Of a stretch of 52,083 bases of DNA, positions 8,744-18,945 are shown piece by piece. The stretch's first letter is position 1. Each line of letters begins with the position of its first letter. Both the position numbers and the translations under genes were made by a program. The DNA lies in the NCBI GenBank assembly GCA_002862435.1, contig PKDC01000049.1, forward strand, positions 1 through 52,083. Direction: 5' to 3'. The notes under the pieces were generated by a model that was not told the origin of the DNA, made no database searches, and saw only the letters and a list, made by a program, of their open reading frames with translations. The DNA is from Pseudomonadota bacterium. GTDB taxonomy: Bacteria; Pseudomonadota; Gammaproteobacteria; UBA5335.

Positions 8744-9844
8744 GTGGTAAATGGTTCTTCTGAATTTTCCAAACTGTGGTCACTCATTTCGATAATTATT
8801 GGACTGGTTTCGACCATGCCCTTGCATGCCTCTACTACTTGTCCCGTCCATGGGCCGGTTCCGGCTGATTTCCAGTGGGGACTGGTGGCCTACCACGTCA
8901 ATCTTCCGGGGTATGATCTCCATGCCGCAGATTTTAAAAGGATTGAACAAAATGGCATCCGCTGGATCCGTATTGACTTTACTTGGGGTCGCATTGAGCC
9001 GAAACAGGGCGGCGCCTTTGATTTCAGTTATTTTGACAACTTGGTGGCCGAGGCTCATAGGAACGGCCTTCACATCGCCGCCACCCTGGGCAATGGCTAC
9101 AACACCAGCATGCGGCCCGTTGCCCCCTTATGGACCCAGAAACTAACGGGGCCGCAGTACGTGGCGGCTTTGAGCCGCTATGCCAATGCCGTCACCGAAC
9201 GCTATGCCGATGATGTAGACAGCTGGGCGCTGGAAAACGAACTCCAGTTTTCCCTGGTGCATGTCCTGCTCGGTTGGCGGCACTGGGTCTATTCTGACGA
9301 GACAAACCAGAACATCATGCGCACGCTCTCCCAAGCGGTTGTTCTACATGACCCTAGCGCCCAGATTGTGTTGACGCTCAGCCCAATGTTCTCTGGATGG
9401 GAGGGCTTTGTCCGGCAATCGGCTCAACGCTTCCGTTTTGATGCGGTTGGCTTGTATTCCTACCCATTCGCCATGTCCAGTGCTGAACCGGTGGGCTCCG
9501 AGGAGCAGGTGGCGGCCCAGATCACCCTTGCCAAGCAAGCCAGTGGTGGTAAAGCAGTGCTGATATTCGAAACGGGATACCCAACGCCACGCAGGAACTT
9601 CTGGACGCTGAGAGAGCAGAGCGCAACGGCCCGGGCCTACCAGGCAACCTATGTCCAGACGATGATCCAATCGGCAATCGATGGAGGCGCCATGGGCATT
9701 TATTTCTATGAGTATCTGGATAACCCCGAGGAATGGATTCCCCAGGAAAGAGTATTCGGATTGGTGGAGGCAAATCGCACTCCTAAACCCGCCTGGATCC
9801 GCTACGGGGAGATCATCAGCGCCTGTGGTGGTCCCGCGGATTGA
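8744..9844 (+). CDS. Exported clan-A (TIM-barrel) glycoside hydrolase-like protein
   Basis: I favour GTG at 8744, with AAGGA at 8731-8735 eight bases upstream; TTG 8708 and GTG 8711 are longer alternatives. A hydrophobic signal segment (LWSLISIIIGLVSTMPLHAS) is followed by a Cys-containing mature start. The barrel shows the clan GH-A pattern: IRWIRIDFTWGRIEP (strand 2), SWALENEL with the Glu of the general acid/base after Asn-Glu, and VLIFETGYP with the likely nucleophile Glu. It resembles GH39/GH5-like bacterial enzymes, but no exact family or substrate can be given. A decayed second copy of its 3' end lies at 11456-11631. Composition is lower in GC than genes after 12 kb. Confidence 0.75.
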   Translation: MVNGSSEFSKLWSLISIIIGLVSTMPLHASTTCPVHGPVPADFQWGLVAYHVNLPGYDLHAADFKRIEQNGIRWIRIDFTWGRIEPKQGGAFDFSYFDNLVAEAHRNGLHIAATLGNGYNTSMRPVAPLWTQKLTGPQYVAALSRYANAVTERYADDVDSWALENELQFSLVHVLLGWRHWVYSDETNQNIMRTLSQAVVLHDPSAQIVLTLSPMFSGWEGFVRQSAQRFRFDAVGLYSYPFAMSSAEPVGSEEQVAAQITLAKQASGGKAVLIFETGYPTPRRNFWTLREQSATARAYQATYVQTMIQSAIDGGAMGIYFYEYLDNPEEWIPQERVFGLVEANRTPKPAWIRYGEIISACGGPAD

Positions 9845-9900
9845 TCAAGGAGTGGTCATTAGTCGGGAAACTCTACTTCTGACTGGCTTAAATCAACGAG

Positions 9901-9919
9901 GACGTTTCAGGTGAACGTC
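9901..9919. repeat. Small hairpin after the glycoside hydrolase
   Basis: GACGTT (9901-9906) pairs with AACGTC (9914-9919) around a seven-base loop, 57 bases after the stop. No T-run follows, so a terminator role is only possible. The remaining bases up to 10087 are A+T-rich and presumably hold the promoter of the next gene; I see no clear consensus boxes. Confidence 0.35.
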
Positions 9920-10087
9920 GCGGAATTAATTTCTAAAACGAAAAATGCGCGCCAATTAGCATCTTATCTGTGATGCTGCTTATAAATCAGCACCGATATC
10001 TAAATGAACTCAATAAATACAGTCAATTACCAATGGCATGAATATTGATCAAGAATATGCTGCGTCAGATATTTCAAAGAGGTTTTC

Positions 10088-10522
10088 ATGGACTTCAAGC
10101 GTATTCTATTTATTCAATCCTTGGTCGTGTTCAATGCGTACGCATGGGCTGACCAGACGATCAAGGTCGCGATCAATCCAGCGCCAACAGATGAGGGCCA
10201 AATCATCTTGGCATTGTGCACCCAAAAGACCTTTCCCCACGAGGATCGCTGCGAGGTGCGGAAAATTGTTCCCGCCAAAGTGGCCAAGGAGCCGATAGCG
10301 CTGAAGGCGCCCGCAGCGGGCCGCTACGCGATGTTGGTGGTGAATGATGTCAATGGCAATAACAAGCTTGATGTCAATCTAATCGGCATCCCCAAAGAAC
10401 CTGTTGGCGTCAGCAAAAACCCGGCGCTACGATTTGGTCCGCCCCGATTTGAAGATGTTGCATTTGATGTTTCCGATACACCACAAGAACTCGTGATCGA
10501 TCTCAAACAGGCTGGAAAATGA
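10088..10522 (+). CDS. DUF2141 family exported protein
   Basis: ATG 10088 has AAGAGG about six bases upstream. A short signal peptide (MDFKRILFIQSLVVFNAYAW, then AD) precedes a single beta-sandwich-like domain. The segment MLVVNDVNGNNKLDVNLIGI, followed by KEPVGVSKNPA, is the DUF2141 hallmark: a Ca-binding-looking D-N-N-LD loop, then GIP-E-GxSxN. 144 aa matches the family, which is secreted or periplasmic and of unknown function. It lies between the intact hydrolase and its decayed copy together with the OmpW-like gene, and the two may have arrived together. Confidence 0.85.
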   Translation: MDFKRILFIQSLVVFNAYAWADQTIKVAINPAPTDEGQIILALCTQKTFPHEDRCEVRKIVPAKVAKEPIALKAPAAGRYAMLVVNDVNGNNKLDVNLIGIPKEPVGVSKNPALRFGPPRFEDVAFDVSDTPQELVIDLKQAGK

Positions 10523-10684
10523 GCGGCATTTACCTAACTACAGTGCTCTGCAAAACAAGGGAAAGCAGACCTTTTTCTGGATTTTTCGGCTTTGCTTGTC
10601 GTTGTTGTTTCCTCTGTATCACTCGTTCAATCTAACTGAATTCTTGCGTCAATTTTATCCAGCGCATTCTGGAGTGGGGTTATC

Positions 10685-11431
10685 ATGTCTCTTGGTTATA
10701 AATTCCGGCGGTGGTCGACCGTTGCTGCCATGCTCTTTCCACTGATTGTCCAAGCCAACCCAGATGCCGGTAAATTTTATTTTATCGCCGGCTCCGCCCT
10801 GATCTATCCCGATCTTAGCTACGATGATCCAACGGTGACGCTGGATAAAAAGATTCCAGTGCTTGGGAAACTCTTGAAGGGCAATAAAACTGCAATTCCG
10901 GGGACCGCAATCGATATCCCTGACATTTCCCTGATTGGCGGTAGCCTGGGTTATCAGATTACCGAGCGGTTTGCGATCGAGGCGGTGGCTGGAATCCCGG
11001 GCTCCATTGACTTTATTGGTGGTGGCCTGTTGGCACCGCTAGGGCATTTTGCTGAATTCAAGACCGGAGAATTCATCCCTCTGTTATTCAATATTCTGTA
11101 TCGACCGTTCCCAAATCAGGCGTTCCGCCCTTATGTGGGTGCTGGACCCGCTTTGGCCTGGATACGGAAGGCCGACGTGACCAATCCCCTGGTTGACAAT
11201 GTGTTGTCACTTGAATTTCCACAGCTAAACTGGGGCTGGGGTGTGCAAGCAGGTGTTCAGCTTGACGTAACCGATCAGTGGTTCATGCGGCTTGATGCGA
11301 AATACCTGCGCGTCTATGTCGATGAAATCAATCTGAAGATTCGCGCATTGGATCAGTCACTGGATATTGCTATCCCCAATGGGGAAATGTCGATGCCACT
11401 TTTGTCATTTGGTATTGGGCGAACCTTCTGA
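10685..11431 (+). CDS. OmpW-like outer-membrane beta-barrel
   Basis: ATG 10685 follows GGAGTGG. A signal peptide (residues 1-25, ending IVQANP) is followed by FYFIAGSALIYPDLSYDD, the LIGGSLGYQITERFAIEA strand pair, the FRPYVGAGPALAWIRKADVT segment, and a final strand ending in SFGIGRTF. Order and spacing fit the eight-stranded OmpW family (about 210-250 aa), in which the conserved YxGxG strand precedes a long loop and the last residue is Phe. OmpW barrels have a hydrophobic lateral-exit channel and often go with uptake of small hydrophobic molecules. That role would suit the hydrocarbon context but is inferred. Confidence 0.82.
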   Translation: MSLGYKFRRWSTVAAMLFPLIVQANPDAGKFYFIAGSALIYPDLSYDDPTVTLDKKIPVLGKLLKGNKTAIPGTAIDIPDISLIGGSLGYQITERFAIEAVAGIPGSIDFIGGGLLAPLGHFAEFKTGEFIPLLFNILYRPFPNQAFRPYVGAGPALAWIRKADVTNPLVDNVLSLEFPQLNWGWGVQAGVQLDVTDQWFMRLDAKYLRVYVDEINLKIRALDQSLDIAIPNGEMSMPLLSFGIGRTF

Positions 11432-11455
11432 TTTTACTGCGGCTTTACTCACCAA

Positions 11456-11631
11456 CTCCAATCAGGGCAATCGATGGAGGGCCATGGAGATTTATTTCCA
11501 TGAGCATCCGGGCAACCCCGAAGAGAGGATTCCGCAGGACAGGGCTTTCGGATTGATGGAGGCCGACCACCCGTCTGGATTCGCTACAGGGAAACCATCA
11601 GCGTCTGTAGCGCGTGTCGAGTTGATCTGAG
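11456..11631 (+). pseudogene. Decayed copy of the glycoside hydrolase 3' end
   Basis: These bases align with 9666-9843 in the hydrolase gene. The peptide EIYFHEHPGNPEERIPQDRA here corresponds to GIYFYEYLDNPEEWIPQERV there, followed by FGLMEA against FGLVEA. The remnant has lost its 5' part and has small indels, so the matching frame shifts and there is no start. It begins about 25 bases after the OmpW-like stop. This is the residue of a duplication, with the DUF2141 and OmpW-like genes lying between the copies. The remaining gap up to 11922 contains a GGCGTGG/CCACGCC hairpin at 11779-11796 and nothing else I can recognise. Confidence 0.85.
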
Positions 11632-11922
11632 CAAGACGAACTGAAAGTGACGTCGTGCGCCGGTCCCAATTGCTGAAAATTCAGCACCACTGCTGGGCTG
11701 GCAGCATAGGCGAAAGTCTCATATTCCGCCTTATTATTTAAATATCAGCTTGTTGACTCATGGCATCCATCATGCACTGGCGTGGAGGCCCACGCCTGGG
11801 TCCGACCCGGCATCATCCGGTCTGATTCGATGCCATTGTCCTGCTCTGCTGCTTGGACGGCAGACGCGAAGAGCGTGCTTCGCCATGGATGGCTGCTTGG
11901 AAACCCGCATCAGGAGTCACTG

Positions 11923-13260
11923 TTGAGAACCAAGACCATCGTCTGTATCGGGGCGGGAGCCAGCGCCACACTGGTGGCCTACCATCTGGATCGCCTGGGT
12001 TTTCGGGGCCGAATCGTGTTGGCGGATTGCCATCCGGGCAACGGCCCGGCCTATGCGAGCTGCGACCATCGGCATGTGCTGAATGTGCCTGCGGGCAACA
12101 TGGGTGCGGCGACCGATGATTCCGGGGGCTTTCTGCACTGGCTGAACCATCTGGGGATAGATCCGCCGGTGGTCGCGGCCGATTTCGTCCCGCGCCAGCT
12201 GTATGGGCTATATCTCGACGCGCTGATTGAACCCTTGCGCGCTGACGGGCGGGTGATCCGCGTGCGTGTTGGCGTCTGTGGGCTGACCCGGGAAGAAAAG
12301 CGCTGGCGGGTTGATCTGGAACGCGGCGCCGCCATCCAGGCCGATGCCGTCGTCCTCGCGATCGGCAATCTGCCGCCTCGGATGTTGCCCGGCGCCGAGC
12401 TCATCGATGAGCGCCTGGTGGTAAATGACCCCTGGCGATGTCGACTCGAAGACTTTATCGGGCCGCACAGCCGGGTGTTGTTCGTCGGCACGGGACTGAC
12501 CATGGTGGATGGCGTCCTGAGTCTGGCGGCATCCGCTCGCAACGGCGTGCATCTGACTGCCCTGTCACGCCATGGCCGTCTGCCCCTGCCCTGGGGTACC
12601 CAGGAAGCGCTTGATTTTGATGTATCGGACATGGCCCCGTCGCTGCGCAGCTTGTTGCGGCAACTGCGCCTGAAGGTGGAAGCGGGTGAACCCTGGGAGC
12701 GCGTGATGAACGGACTGCGGGTCAAGGCGCAAACCCTCTGGACGCATTTGTCGCTCGCGGATCAGGCGCGTTTCATGCGGCACGGGCGGGCATTTTGGGC
12801 GATCCATCGGCATCGCATTCCGGACCGGAACCACGAAACGCTTCGGCAGTTACGGCAAGCGGGGCAACTCAAAATCCTGCCGGCGCGTCTGGAAAGACTG
12901 CGCCAAGTCGGCAATCGGGTCGAGGCGCGCTGGTGTCGTCGGGGGCAAGCTTCGCGCGAGGAAGGCTGGTTCGATCTGGTGGTCAACGCGACCGGTCCCG
13001 AGGCTCACTATGAACGCAGTCGCGACCCCCTGCTGCATCAGTTGTTCGCGGCCGGCCATGTGCGTGCCCATCCGCTCGGCATGGGCCTTGACGCCACGCC
13101 TGCCGGCGCGTTGCGTGGGGCGAACGGGGCAATTTCCCCTGGACTTCATAGCCTGGGCGCGCCCATGCAAGGCGTCCTCTTGGAATGCACTGCGATTCCG
13201 GACATTCGCCGGGCTGCCGAGCGGCTGGCCGGCGCATTGTGGCAAGACCTGCAGGCCTGA
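11923..13260 (+). CDS. FAD/NAD(P)-binding protein, COG4529-like
   Basis: An N-terminal dinucleotide-binding motif (TIVCIGAGASATLVAYHLDR) starts a few residues after a TTG at 11923 that has AGGAG (11912-11916) at a six-base spacing. The frame stays open back to 11782, but that extra peptide looks non-coding. The motif RIVLADCHPGNGPAYAS followed by HVLNVPAGNMGA is the signature of COG4529 (NAD_binding_9) flavoproteins. A second nucleotide site appears at VLFVGTGLTMVDGVLSL. About 445 aa, a usual length. Family members are soluble oxidoreductases of unclear substrate, some acting as hydroxylases or in siderophore-like pathways. Here GC content returns to the chromosomal level. It converges on the sigma-54 regulator 20 bases away. 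Confidence 0.85.
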   Translation: MRTKTIVCIGAGASATLVAYHLDRLGFRGRIVLADCHPGNGPAYASCDHRHVLNVPAGNMGAATDDSGGFLHWLNHLGIDPPVVAADFVPRQLYGLYLDALIEPLRADGRVIRVRVGVCGLTREEKRWRVDLERGAAIQADAVVLAIGNLPPRMLPGAELIDERLVVNDPWRCRLEDFIGPHSRVLFVGTGLTMVDGVLSLAASARNGVHLTALSRHGRLPLPWGTQEALDFDVSDMAPSLRSLLRQLRLKVEAGEPWERVMNGLRVKAQTLWTHLSLADQARFMRHGRAFWAIHRHRIPDRNHETLRQLRQAGQLKILPARLERLRQVGNRVEARWCRRGQASREEGWFDLVVNATGPEAHYERSRDPLLHQLFAAGHVRAHPLGMGLDATPAGALRGANGAISPGLHSLGAPMQGVLLECTAIPDIRRAAERLAGALWQDLQA

Positions 13261-13280
13261 AACGCGGACAAGACCCCCGC

Positions 13281-14414
13281 TCACGATCGGCGCGAGGGGG
13301 GGTAAGGGATGATGCCAAGACGCTGCAGCCGCTCACGCAGGACATTACGGCTGATCCCCAAGGCCTTGGCAGCCTGGATCTGGTTGTCACCGCTGTGCTG
13401 ATAGGCCGTTTCGATCAGGATCCGCTCGCTGACCGCATGCAAATCCGCAGTCGAGTGGGCCATTAATTCCCGAAAGACCTGCTGCAGTCGCGCTTCTGGC
13501 GTGGTCACCGATTCGCCGGGTCGTTGCGGCCGGTCGGGCAGGTGAATGTCCTCGGCGCGAATCTCGGTACCGGGGCAGACCAGCAGAGTGTGGTGGATGA
13601 CGTTTTCCAGCTCCCGGATATTGCCCGGCCAACTGTAATGCTGCAGCAGGTCCTGCGCCGGTGGTTGAATGTTCGCATCCCGATATCCGAGCCGTTGGCC
13701 ATAGATGCCCAGGAAATGGCTGACCAATGGCGCAATGTCGCCGGGCCGCTCACGCAGTGGTGGCAGCCGGACTTCAGCCACGCTGAGCCGATAATACAGA
13801 TCAGCACGGAAATGGCCGGCTTCCACCGCGGCTTTCAGGTTGACGTTGGTCGCGGCGATCAGGCGGAAATTCACCGGCACTGGCGTGCGTGCGCCCACCC
13901 GCACCACTTCGCGCTGCTGGAGCACGCGCAACAGCTTGACCTGCGCGCCCAGCGGCAAATCACCGATTTCATCGAGGAATAGGGTGCCGCCCTGCGCCGT
14001 TTCAAACCAGCCGGCCCGATCACTGTCGGCGCCGGTGAAGGCGCCCTTGCGATAACCGAATAGCTCGGCATCGAGCAGGTTTTCGTTGAGCGCCGCGCAA
14101 TTGATGGCCACGAAAGGCCCCTTCTGCATGCAGCTCAACTCATGGACGTGGCGCGCCACCAGTTCCTTGCCCGTGCCGGTCTCACCCTGAATCAGGACGT
14201 TGGCATCGCTGGGGCTGATGCGCTCCAGATAATCAAGCAGTTCCTGGGAACGGGGGTCGGCGAAAACCAGCGCACTGGCGCGGATGGAATGAGGTTGCTG
14301 AGCCAACTTGTTCAGGGTCAACACCTGCGCAGGGGCGGTGCGTGTCGCTGGCGTCCCATGCGGGATGTCGAAGCTGAGTGTTGGCTCGGCGGGCGGATCG
14401 GTCTTGAATTTCAT
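13281..14414 (-). CDS. Sigma-54-dependent transcriptional activator without receiver domain (SfnR-like)
   Basis: The central AAA+ domain is complete: Walker A GETGTGKE, the sigma-54 contact loop GAFTGA, Walker B GGTLFLDEIGDLP, and arginine-finger region LYYRLSVAEVRLPPLRERPGD. A C-terminal Fis-type helix-turn-helix (AAKALGISRNVLRERLQRLG) follows. Only about 50 residues precede the AAA+ domain, so there is no receiver, GAF or PAS sensor. This is the plan of SfnR, the Pseudomonas activator of dimethyl-sulfone utilisation that is controlled by its own expression level. The start codon overlaps the upstream hydrolase stop (ATGA), so the two proteins are made together. Activity should depend on transcription of the operon or on a partner protein rather than phosphorylation. 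The SfnR assignment is by architecture, not proven orthology. Confidence 0.88.
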   Translation of the reverse strand: MKFKTDPPAEPTLSFDIPHGTPATRTAPAQVLTLNKLAQQPHSIRASALVFADPRSQELLDYLERISPSDANVLIQGETGTGKELVARHVHELSCMQKGPFVAINCAALNENLLDAELFGYRKGAFTGADSDRAGWFETAQGGTLFLDEIGDLPLGAQVKLLRVLQQREVVRVGARTPVPVNFRLIAATNVNLKAAVEAGHFRADLYYRLSVAEVRLPPLRERPGDIAPLVSHFLGIYGQRLGYRDANIQPPAQDLLQHYSWPGNIRELENVIHHTLLVCPGTEIRAEDIHLPDRPQRPGESVTTPEARLQQVFRELMAHSTADLHAVSERILIETAYQHSGDNQIQAAKALGISRNVLRERLQRLGIIPYPPSRRS

Positions 14415-15061
14415 AAGGCGATCCCTTGCCGGGCGAATTGGCTGGGTAATGGGGTATTGACGGATTGTGGGTCTGCAGGCAGCAGCGATACGCCGGCAGC
14501 GGACCGATCGATGAGGCGCGCCAAGAGCTTGGCGAGCAGAACATCTCCCCGCGGCCAGGCCCCAAATCCTGCTGCCACGTTGATATGGCCGGCATTGCCC
14601 AGACTCAGGGCCGGTATTTTCCAGGCCCGCGCCAGCGCATGCGCGCGCGCCAGGCTCAGCCAGGGATCATTGCTGCTGATGACCATCCGGTGGACGCCGG
14701 GCAGCGCGGATTGCAGCCAGGTCGGATCGATACCGAAGCGATCCGGATCGGCCGGCGCCACCAGCAGGGTAGCTGCGATCGGCGCGCCCAGGGCGGTCAA
14801 GGCCTGCACGGCGGCCAGGCAACCGAAGCTGTGGGCCACCACCAGCACGGGGCCGTCGTGTTCCCGGGCTGCCATCGCTATCCGTTCCGCCCAGGGCATC
14901 AGGGAAGGCTGTTGCCAATTGGCCTGTTGCACCCGCCGGGCACCCGGTAGACGGGCTTCCAGCAGGCTTTGCCAGTGCCCGGATTCGCTATTGCCCTTGC
15001 CGGGCACGATCAGAATTTTGGCCCGAAGCGCATTGATTTGTTGAGCAAGGATGGATTGCAT
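14411..15061 (-). CDS. RBBP9/YdeN family serine hydrolase (alpha/beta)
   Basis: The catalytic triad is visible: nucleophile elbow VAHSFGC, Asp in SSNDPW, and His in NAGHIN. The opening KILIVPGKGNSESGHWQSLL is the RBBP9/YdeN pattern (VPG-G-S---HWQ). 216 aa is slightly long because of a C-terminal tail. The substrate is unknown; small ester or acyl-peptide hydrolysis is typical. Its stop overlaps the start of the sigma-54 activator. Such a coupled hydrolase may modulate the activator or act in the pathway it controls; this is inference from the operon. Confidence 0.87.
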   Translation of the reverse strand: MQSILAQQINALRAKILIVPGKGNSESGHWQSLLEARLPGARRVQQANWQQPSLMPWAERIAMAAREHDGPVLVVAHSFGCLAAVQALTALGAPIAATLLVAPADPDRFGIDPTWLQSALPGVHRMVISSNDPWLSLARAHALARAWKIPALSLGNAGHINVAAGFGAWPRGDVLLAKLLARLIDRSAAGVSLLPADPQSVNTPLPSQFARQGIAL

Positions 15062-15283
15062 CGGATTGGTCCTGCGCCATGGTTCCAGCGCAGTCTAAGT
15101 CGAGAAACAAATTCTATAAAGAAATTAAAAATTAGATAAATATAATTATTTAGAATTTATATCTGGAAAATATGGCGTGATGATCAGGAGAGCGGATCCA
15201 TCACCTGCGGCCAGCCGCGCAAGCGCTGAGATGCCCCTGTATCATGGCATCCCGCTCATTGACCCAGCCAGACGAGTCCATCC
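15062..15283. promoter_or_regulatory. A+T-rich divergent control region (hydrolase/activator and pyrE)
   Basis: Between about 15105 and 15175 the sequence is almost all A and T, in strong contrast to the GC-rich flanks. A TATAAT lies at 15141-15146 on the plus strand, but I find no convincing -35 partner and no clear sigma-54 -24/-12 site. It should contain promoters for both directions. Confidence is in the regional role, not in exact boxes. Confidence 0.45.
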
Positions 15284-15934
15284 ATGCCCCAAAACCAGCA
15301 GAATTTCGTGCGTTTCGCCATCGACCACGGCGCGCTGCGCTTCGGTGAGTTCACGCTCAAATCCGGGCGCATCAGCCCCTATTTCTTCAATGCCGGCCAA
15401 TTCCAGACCGGCGCGGCGCTCTCGGCCCTGGGCGGGTTCTACGCAAGCGCCCTGATCCAGGCCGGTATCGGTTTCGACATGCTGTTCGGACCTGCCTATA
15501 AAGGCATTCCCCTGGTGACGGCGACCGCCATTGCCCTGGCCCGGGACCATAATCGGGATGTGCCCTGGGCATTCAATCGCAAGGAGGCCAAGGATCACGG
15601 GGAAGGCGGAAGCCTTGTCGGCGCCCCGCTCGCCGGTCGGGTGGTGATCGTGGACGATGTCATCACGGCGGGCACCGCCGTGCGGGAGTCGGTCATGCTG
15701 ATTCGCGCGGCGGGGGCGACGCCGGTCGCCGTCCTGATCTGCCTGGATCGCCAGGAAAAAGGCCAGGGGGAACGTTCCGCCGTGCGGGAAGCTCGGGAAA
15801 CCCTGGGCCTGGACGTTATCAGCATCGCCACACTGGGCGATATTGAAGGTCACCTCGGGCATCAGGGAAACGCTGCACTCAAGACGGCTGTCGCGGCCTA
15901 TCGGGACCGCTATGGCGACCCTATCGGGAATTGA
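15284..15934 (+). CDS. pyrE: Orotate phosphoribosyltransferase
   Basis: It converts orotate plus PRPP to OMP, step five of pyrimidine synthesis. The PRPP-binding motif [13 protein letters not shown] is complete. The substrate segments [16 protein letters not shown] and [10 protein letters not shown], and the flexible loop with [12 protein letters not shown], are all present. At 216 aa it is the standard gammaproteobacterial enzyme. It stands alone; the next gene begins 74 bases downstream. Confidence 0.97.
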   Translation: MPQNQQNFVRFAIDHGALRFGEFTLKSGRISPYFFNAGQFQTGAALSALGGFYASALIQAGIGFDMLFGPAYKGIPLVTATAIALARDHNRDVPWAFNRKEAKDHGEGGSLVGAPLAGRVVIVDDVITAGTAVRESVMLIRAAGATPVAVLICLDRQEKGQGERSAVREARETLGLDVISIATLGDIEGHLGHQGNAALKTAVAAYRDRYGDPIGN

Positions 15935-16008
15935 CCACTTTCTTGACCGGATTCAAGCTCGGTTTTTTCCGGTCGATCCTACGCTTTGGGGTATTCGGAG
16001 GGGCGAGG

Positions 16009-17506
<1,498 letters not shown>

Positions 17507-17532
17507 TTATATCGACAAGCGGATGCGCCGCC

Positions 17533-18945
17533 TCAGAACGTGCTCCAGCCGCTCGCCTCCATGAGCCGGTAGCGCAGATACTTGAACGGACGCGGCTCGG
17601 CAAAGGCGGCATAGGGCAGGCTGAAGGCGGTACCCCCTTCGTTCTCCCACTGGCGATCGAAGTAAGCCTGCACCTGCCGAAAAGCCGCATGATCCGCCGG
17701 CCCGCTCACAACCACGTCGGTTTCCAGATTGAAGCCGTCCAGATTGCGGCGGGTGAAATTGGCCGATCCGCCGACCAGACAAGCCGAGCCATCGGCGCGC
17801 TGGATCAGCACGAACTTGCCATGGGCCTGCTCCCCGTGGGTATTGAACCAGCGCACGGCGATTCCCGCGCGACGCAGTTCCCAGGCCACTGGTCGATTGG
17901 GAATGCCATCCTTGCGCCGGCCGAAGGCATCGTGATTGGCATCCAGCAATAAGCGAACGCCAGCCCCGCGCCGATGAGCGTCGATCAAGGCGCGGATCAC
18001 CCCCCGGTGAGCCAGGTAAAATACGGCCACCGCCACCCGGTCACCCCGCCCGGCTCTCATCAACTCGACCAACAACCGTTCCCGAATGGCGGTCTCTGTC
18101 AGCACGGCGAGACGCAGACTGCTCGCTGCCGGCGCGCGCGGCGCCCTTCCGGTCGTCAAGGGGGGAAACACGATCGGCATCCGGCCCGCCAGGGCCAGCA
18201 CCGCATTCTCGCTGGCCAGCAGATCCCCGACGGCCGCGCCCTTGAATCGCAGCGCCAGATTGTGATGCCAACAACTCGCATCATGGGGATTGCTGGACGA
18301 CACCAGTCCCACCCAGTGATCATCCGCATCGACGATCAAGGTCTTGCGGTGGTTGGCCTTGAAATGCAGCAGTCGCAGATAGGTCGCAAGCCGCACCCGG
18401 CCCGGCTTGAAGGGATGGGGGAAACGACCCAGCCCATCCAGCGCAAGATGCCGCAGCAAGGTCCGCCACAACCAGGACCATGCGGGGTTGCTGTCGGCCA
18501 GTCGCTTCAGGGGGGTAAGCACCACCTCCACACCCGCGTCCTGAAGCTGCTGGAGATGAGGTGGCCATTCAGCCCCATAGGCGGTGTTGACGGGATCGGT
18601 GATCAGCACCGCGCGCAGGGCGGGATAGCGGCGGCGCTGGGCCACGAGGGCGTCGGTGAAAGCGGCGCACAGCGGCTGGAAATCCCCCGCCGCCGCTCCG
18701 CGCCAGGGATTGTAGAGAAACTGATCGGCCACGATCAGCCGGCGTGCGTCCCGGATCATGGCCAACTCGGCCTCGAAAATGGTCTGATCAGCGTGGCGCC
18801 GGCCGGTTGCGTCCTGCCAGGTGAGATCGGTCAACACCTGGAGGTCACGGGTCGGGTGATCGGCGCCTGAAAAGCCGCCCGGCTGCAGTTCCTGGACGCC
18901 GCCAGGAGCCAGGAAACCGCGGGGTTCAGAGGGGCTTGCGGGCAC
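17533..18945 (-). CDS. Phospholipase D-family protein (cardiolipin synthase-like)
   Basis: Two HKD-type motifs are visible: HFKANHRKTLIVDADDHW in the first half and HGEQAHGKFVLIQRADGS, followed by GGSANFTRRNL, in the second. Each gives the His-Lys pair of a PLD half-site; the second lacks the usual Asp after HxK(x)4. No N-terminal transmembrane helices are seen, unlike the cls gene at 25059-26492. I use GTG 18945, which overlaps the upstream methyltransferase stop by 20 bases; ATG 18993 would add 16 residues. Neither has a clear ribosome site. It could transfer phosphatidyl groups or cleave a phosphodiester; the substrate is unknown. The methyltransferase, membrane protein and this gene form one leftward operon. 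Confidence 0.8.
   Translation of the reverse strand: MPASPSEPRGFLAPGGVQELQPGGFSGADHPTRDLQVLTDLTWQDATGRRHADQTIFEAELAMIRDARRLIVADQFLYNPWRGAAAGDFQPLCAAFTDALVAQRRRYPALRAVLITDPVNTAYGAEWPPHLQQLQDAGVEVVLTPLKRLADSNPAWSWLWRTLLRHLALDGLGRFPHPFKPGRVRLATYLRLLHFKANHRKTLIVDADDHWVGLVSSSNPHDASCWHHNLALRFKGAAVGDLLASENAVLALAGRMPIVFPPLTTGRAPRAPAASSLRLAVLTETAIRERLLVELMRAGRGDRVAVAVFYLAHRGVIRALIDAHRRGAGVRLLLDANHDAFGRRKDGIPNRPVAWELRRAGIAVRWFNTHGEQAHGKFVLIQRADGSACLVGGSANFTRRNLDGFNLETDVVVSGPADHAAFRQVQAYFDRQWENEGGTAFSLPYAAFAEPRPFKYLRYRLMEASGWSTF

Noticed and set aside
11782..11922. N-terminal extension of the COG4529 protein
   Set aside because: The residues before the nucleotide-binding motif are non-family-like, while TTG 11923 has a well-placed AGGAG.
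14411..15283. Sigma-54 promoter upstream of the hydrolase-activator operon
   Set aside because: No GG-N10-GC pair with proper flanks was found in the A+T-rich region on either strand by eye.
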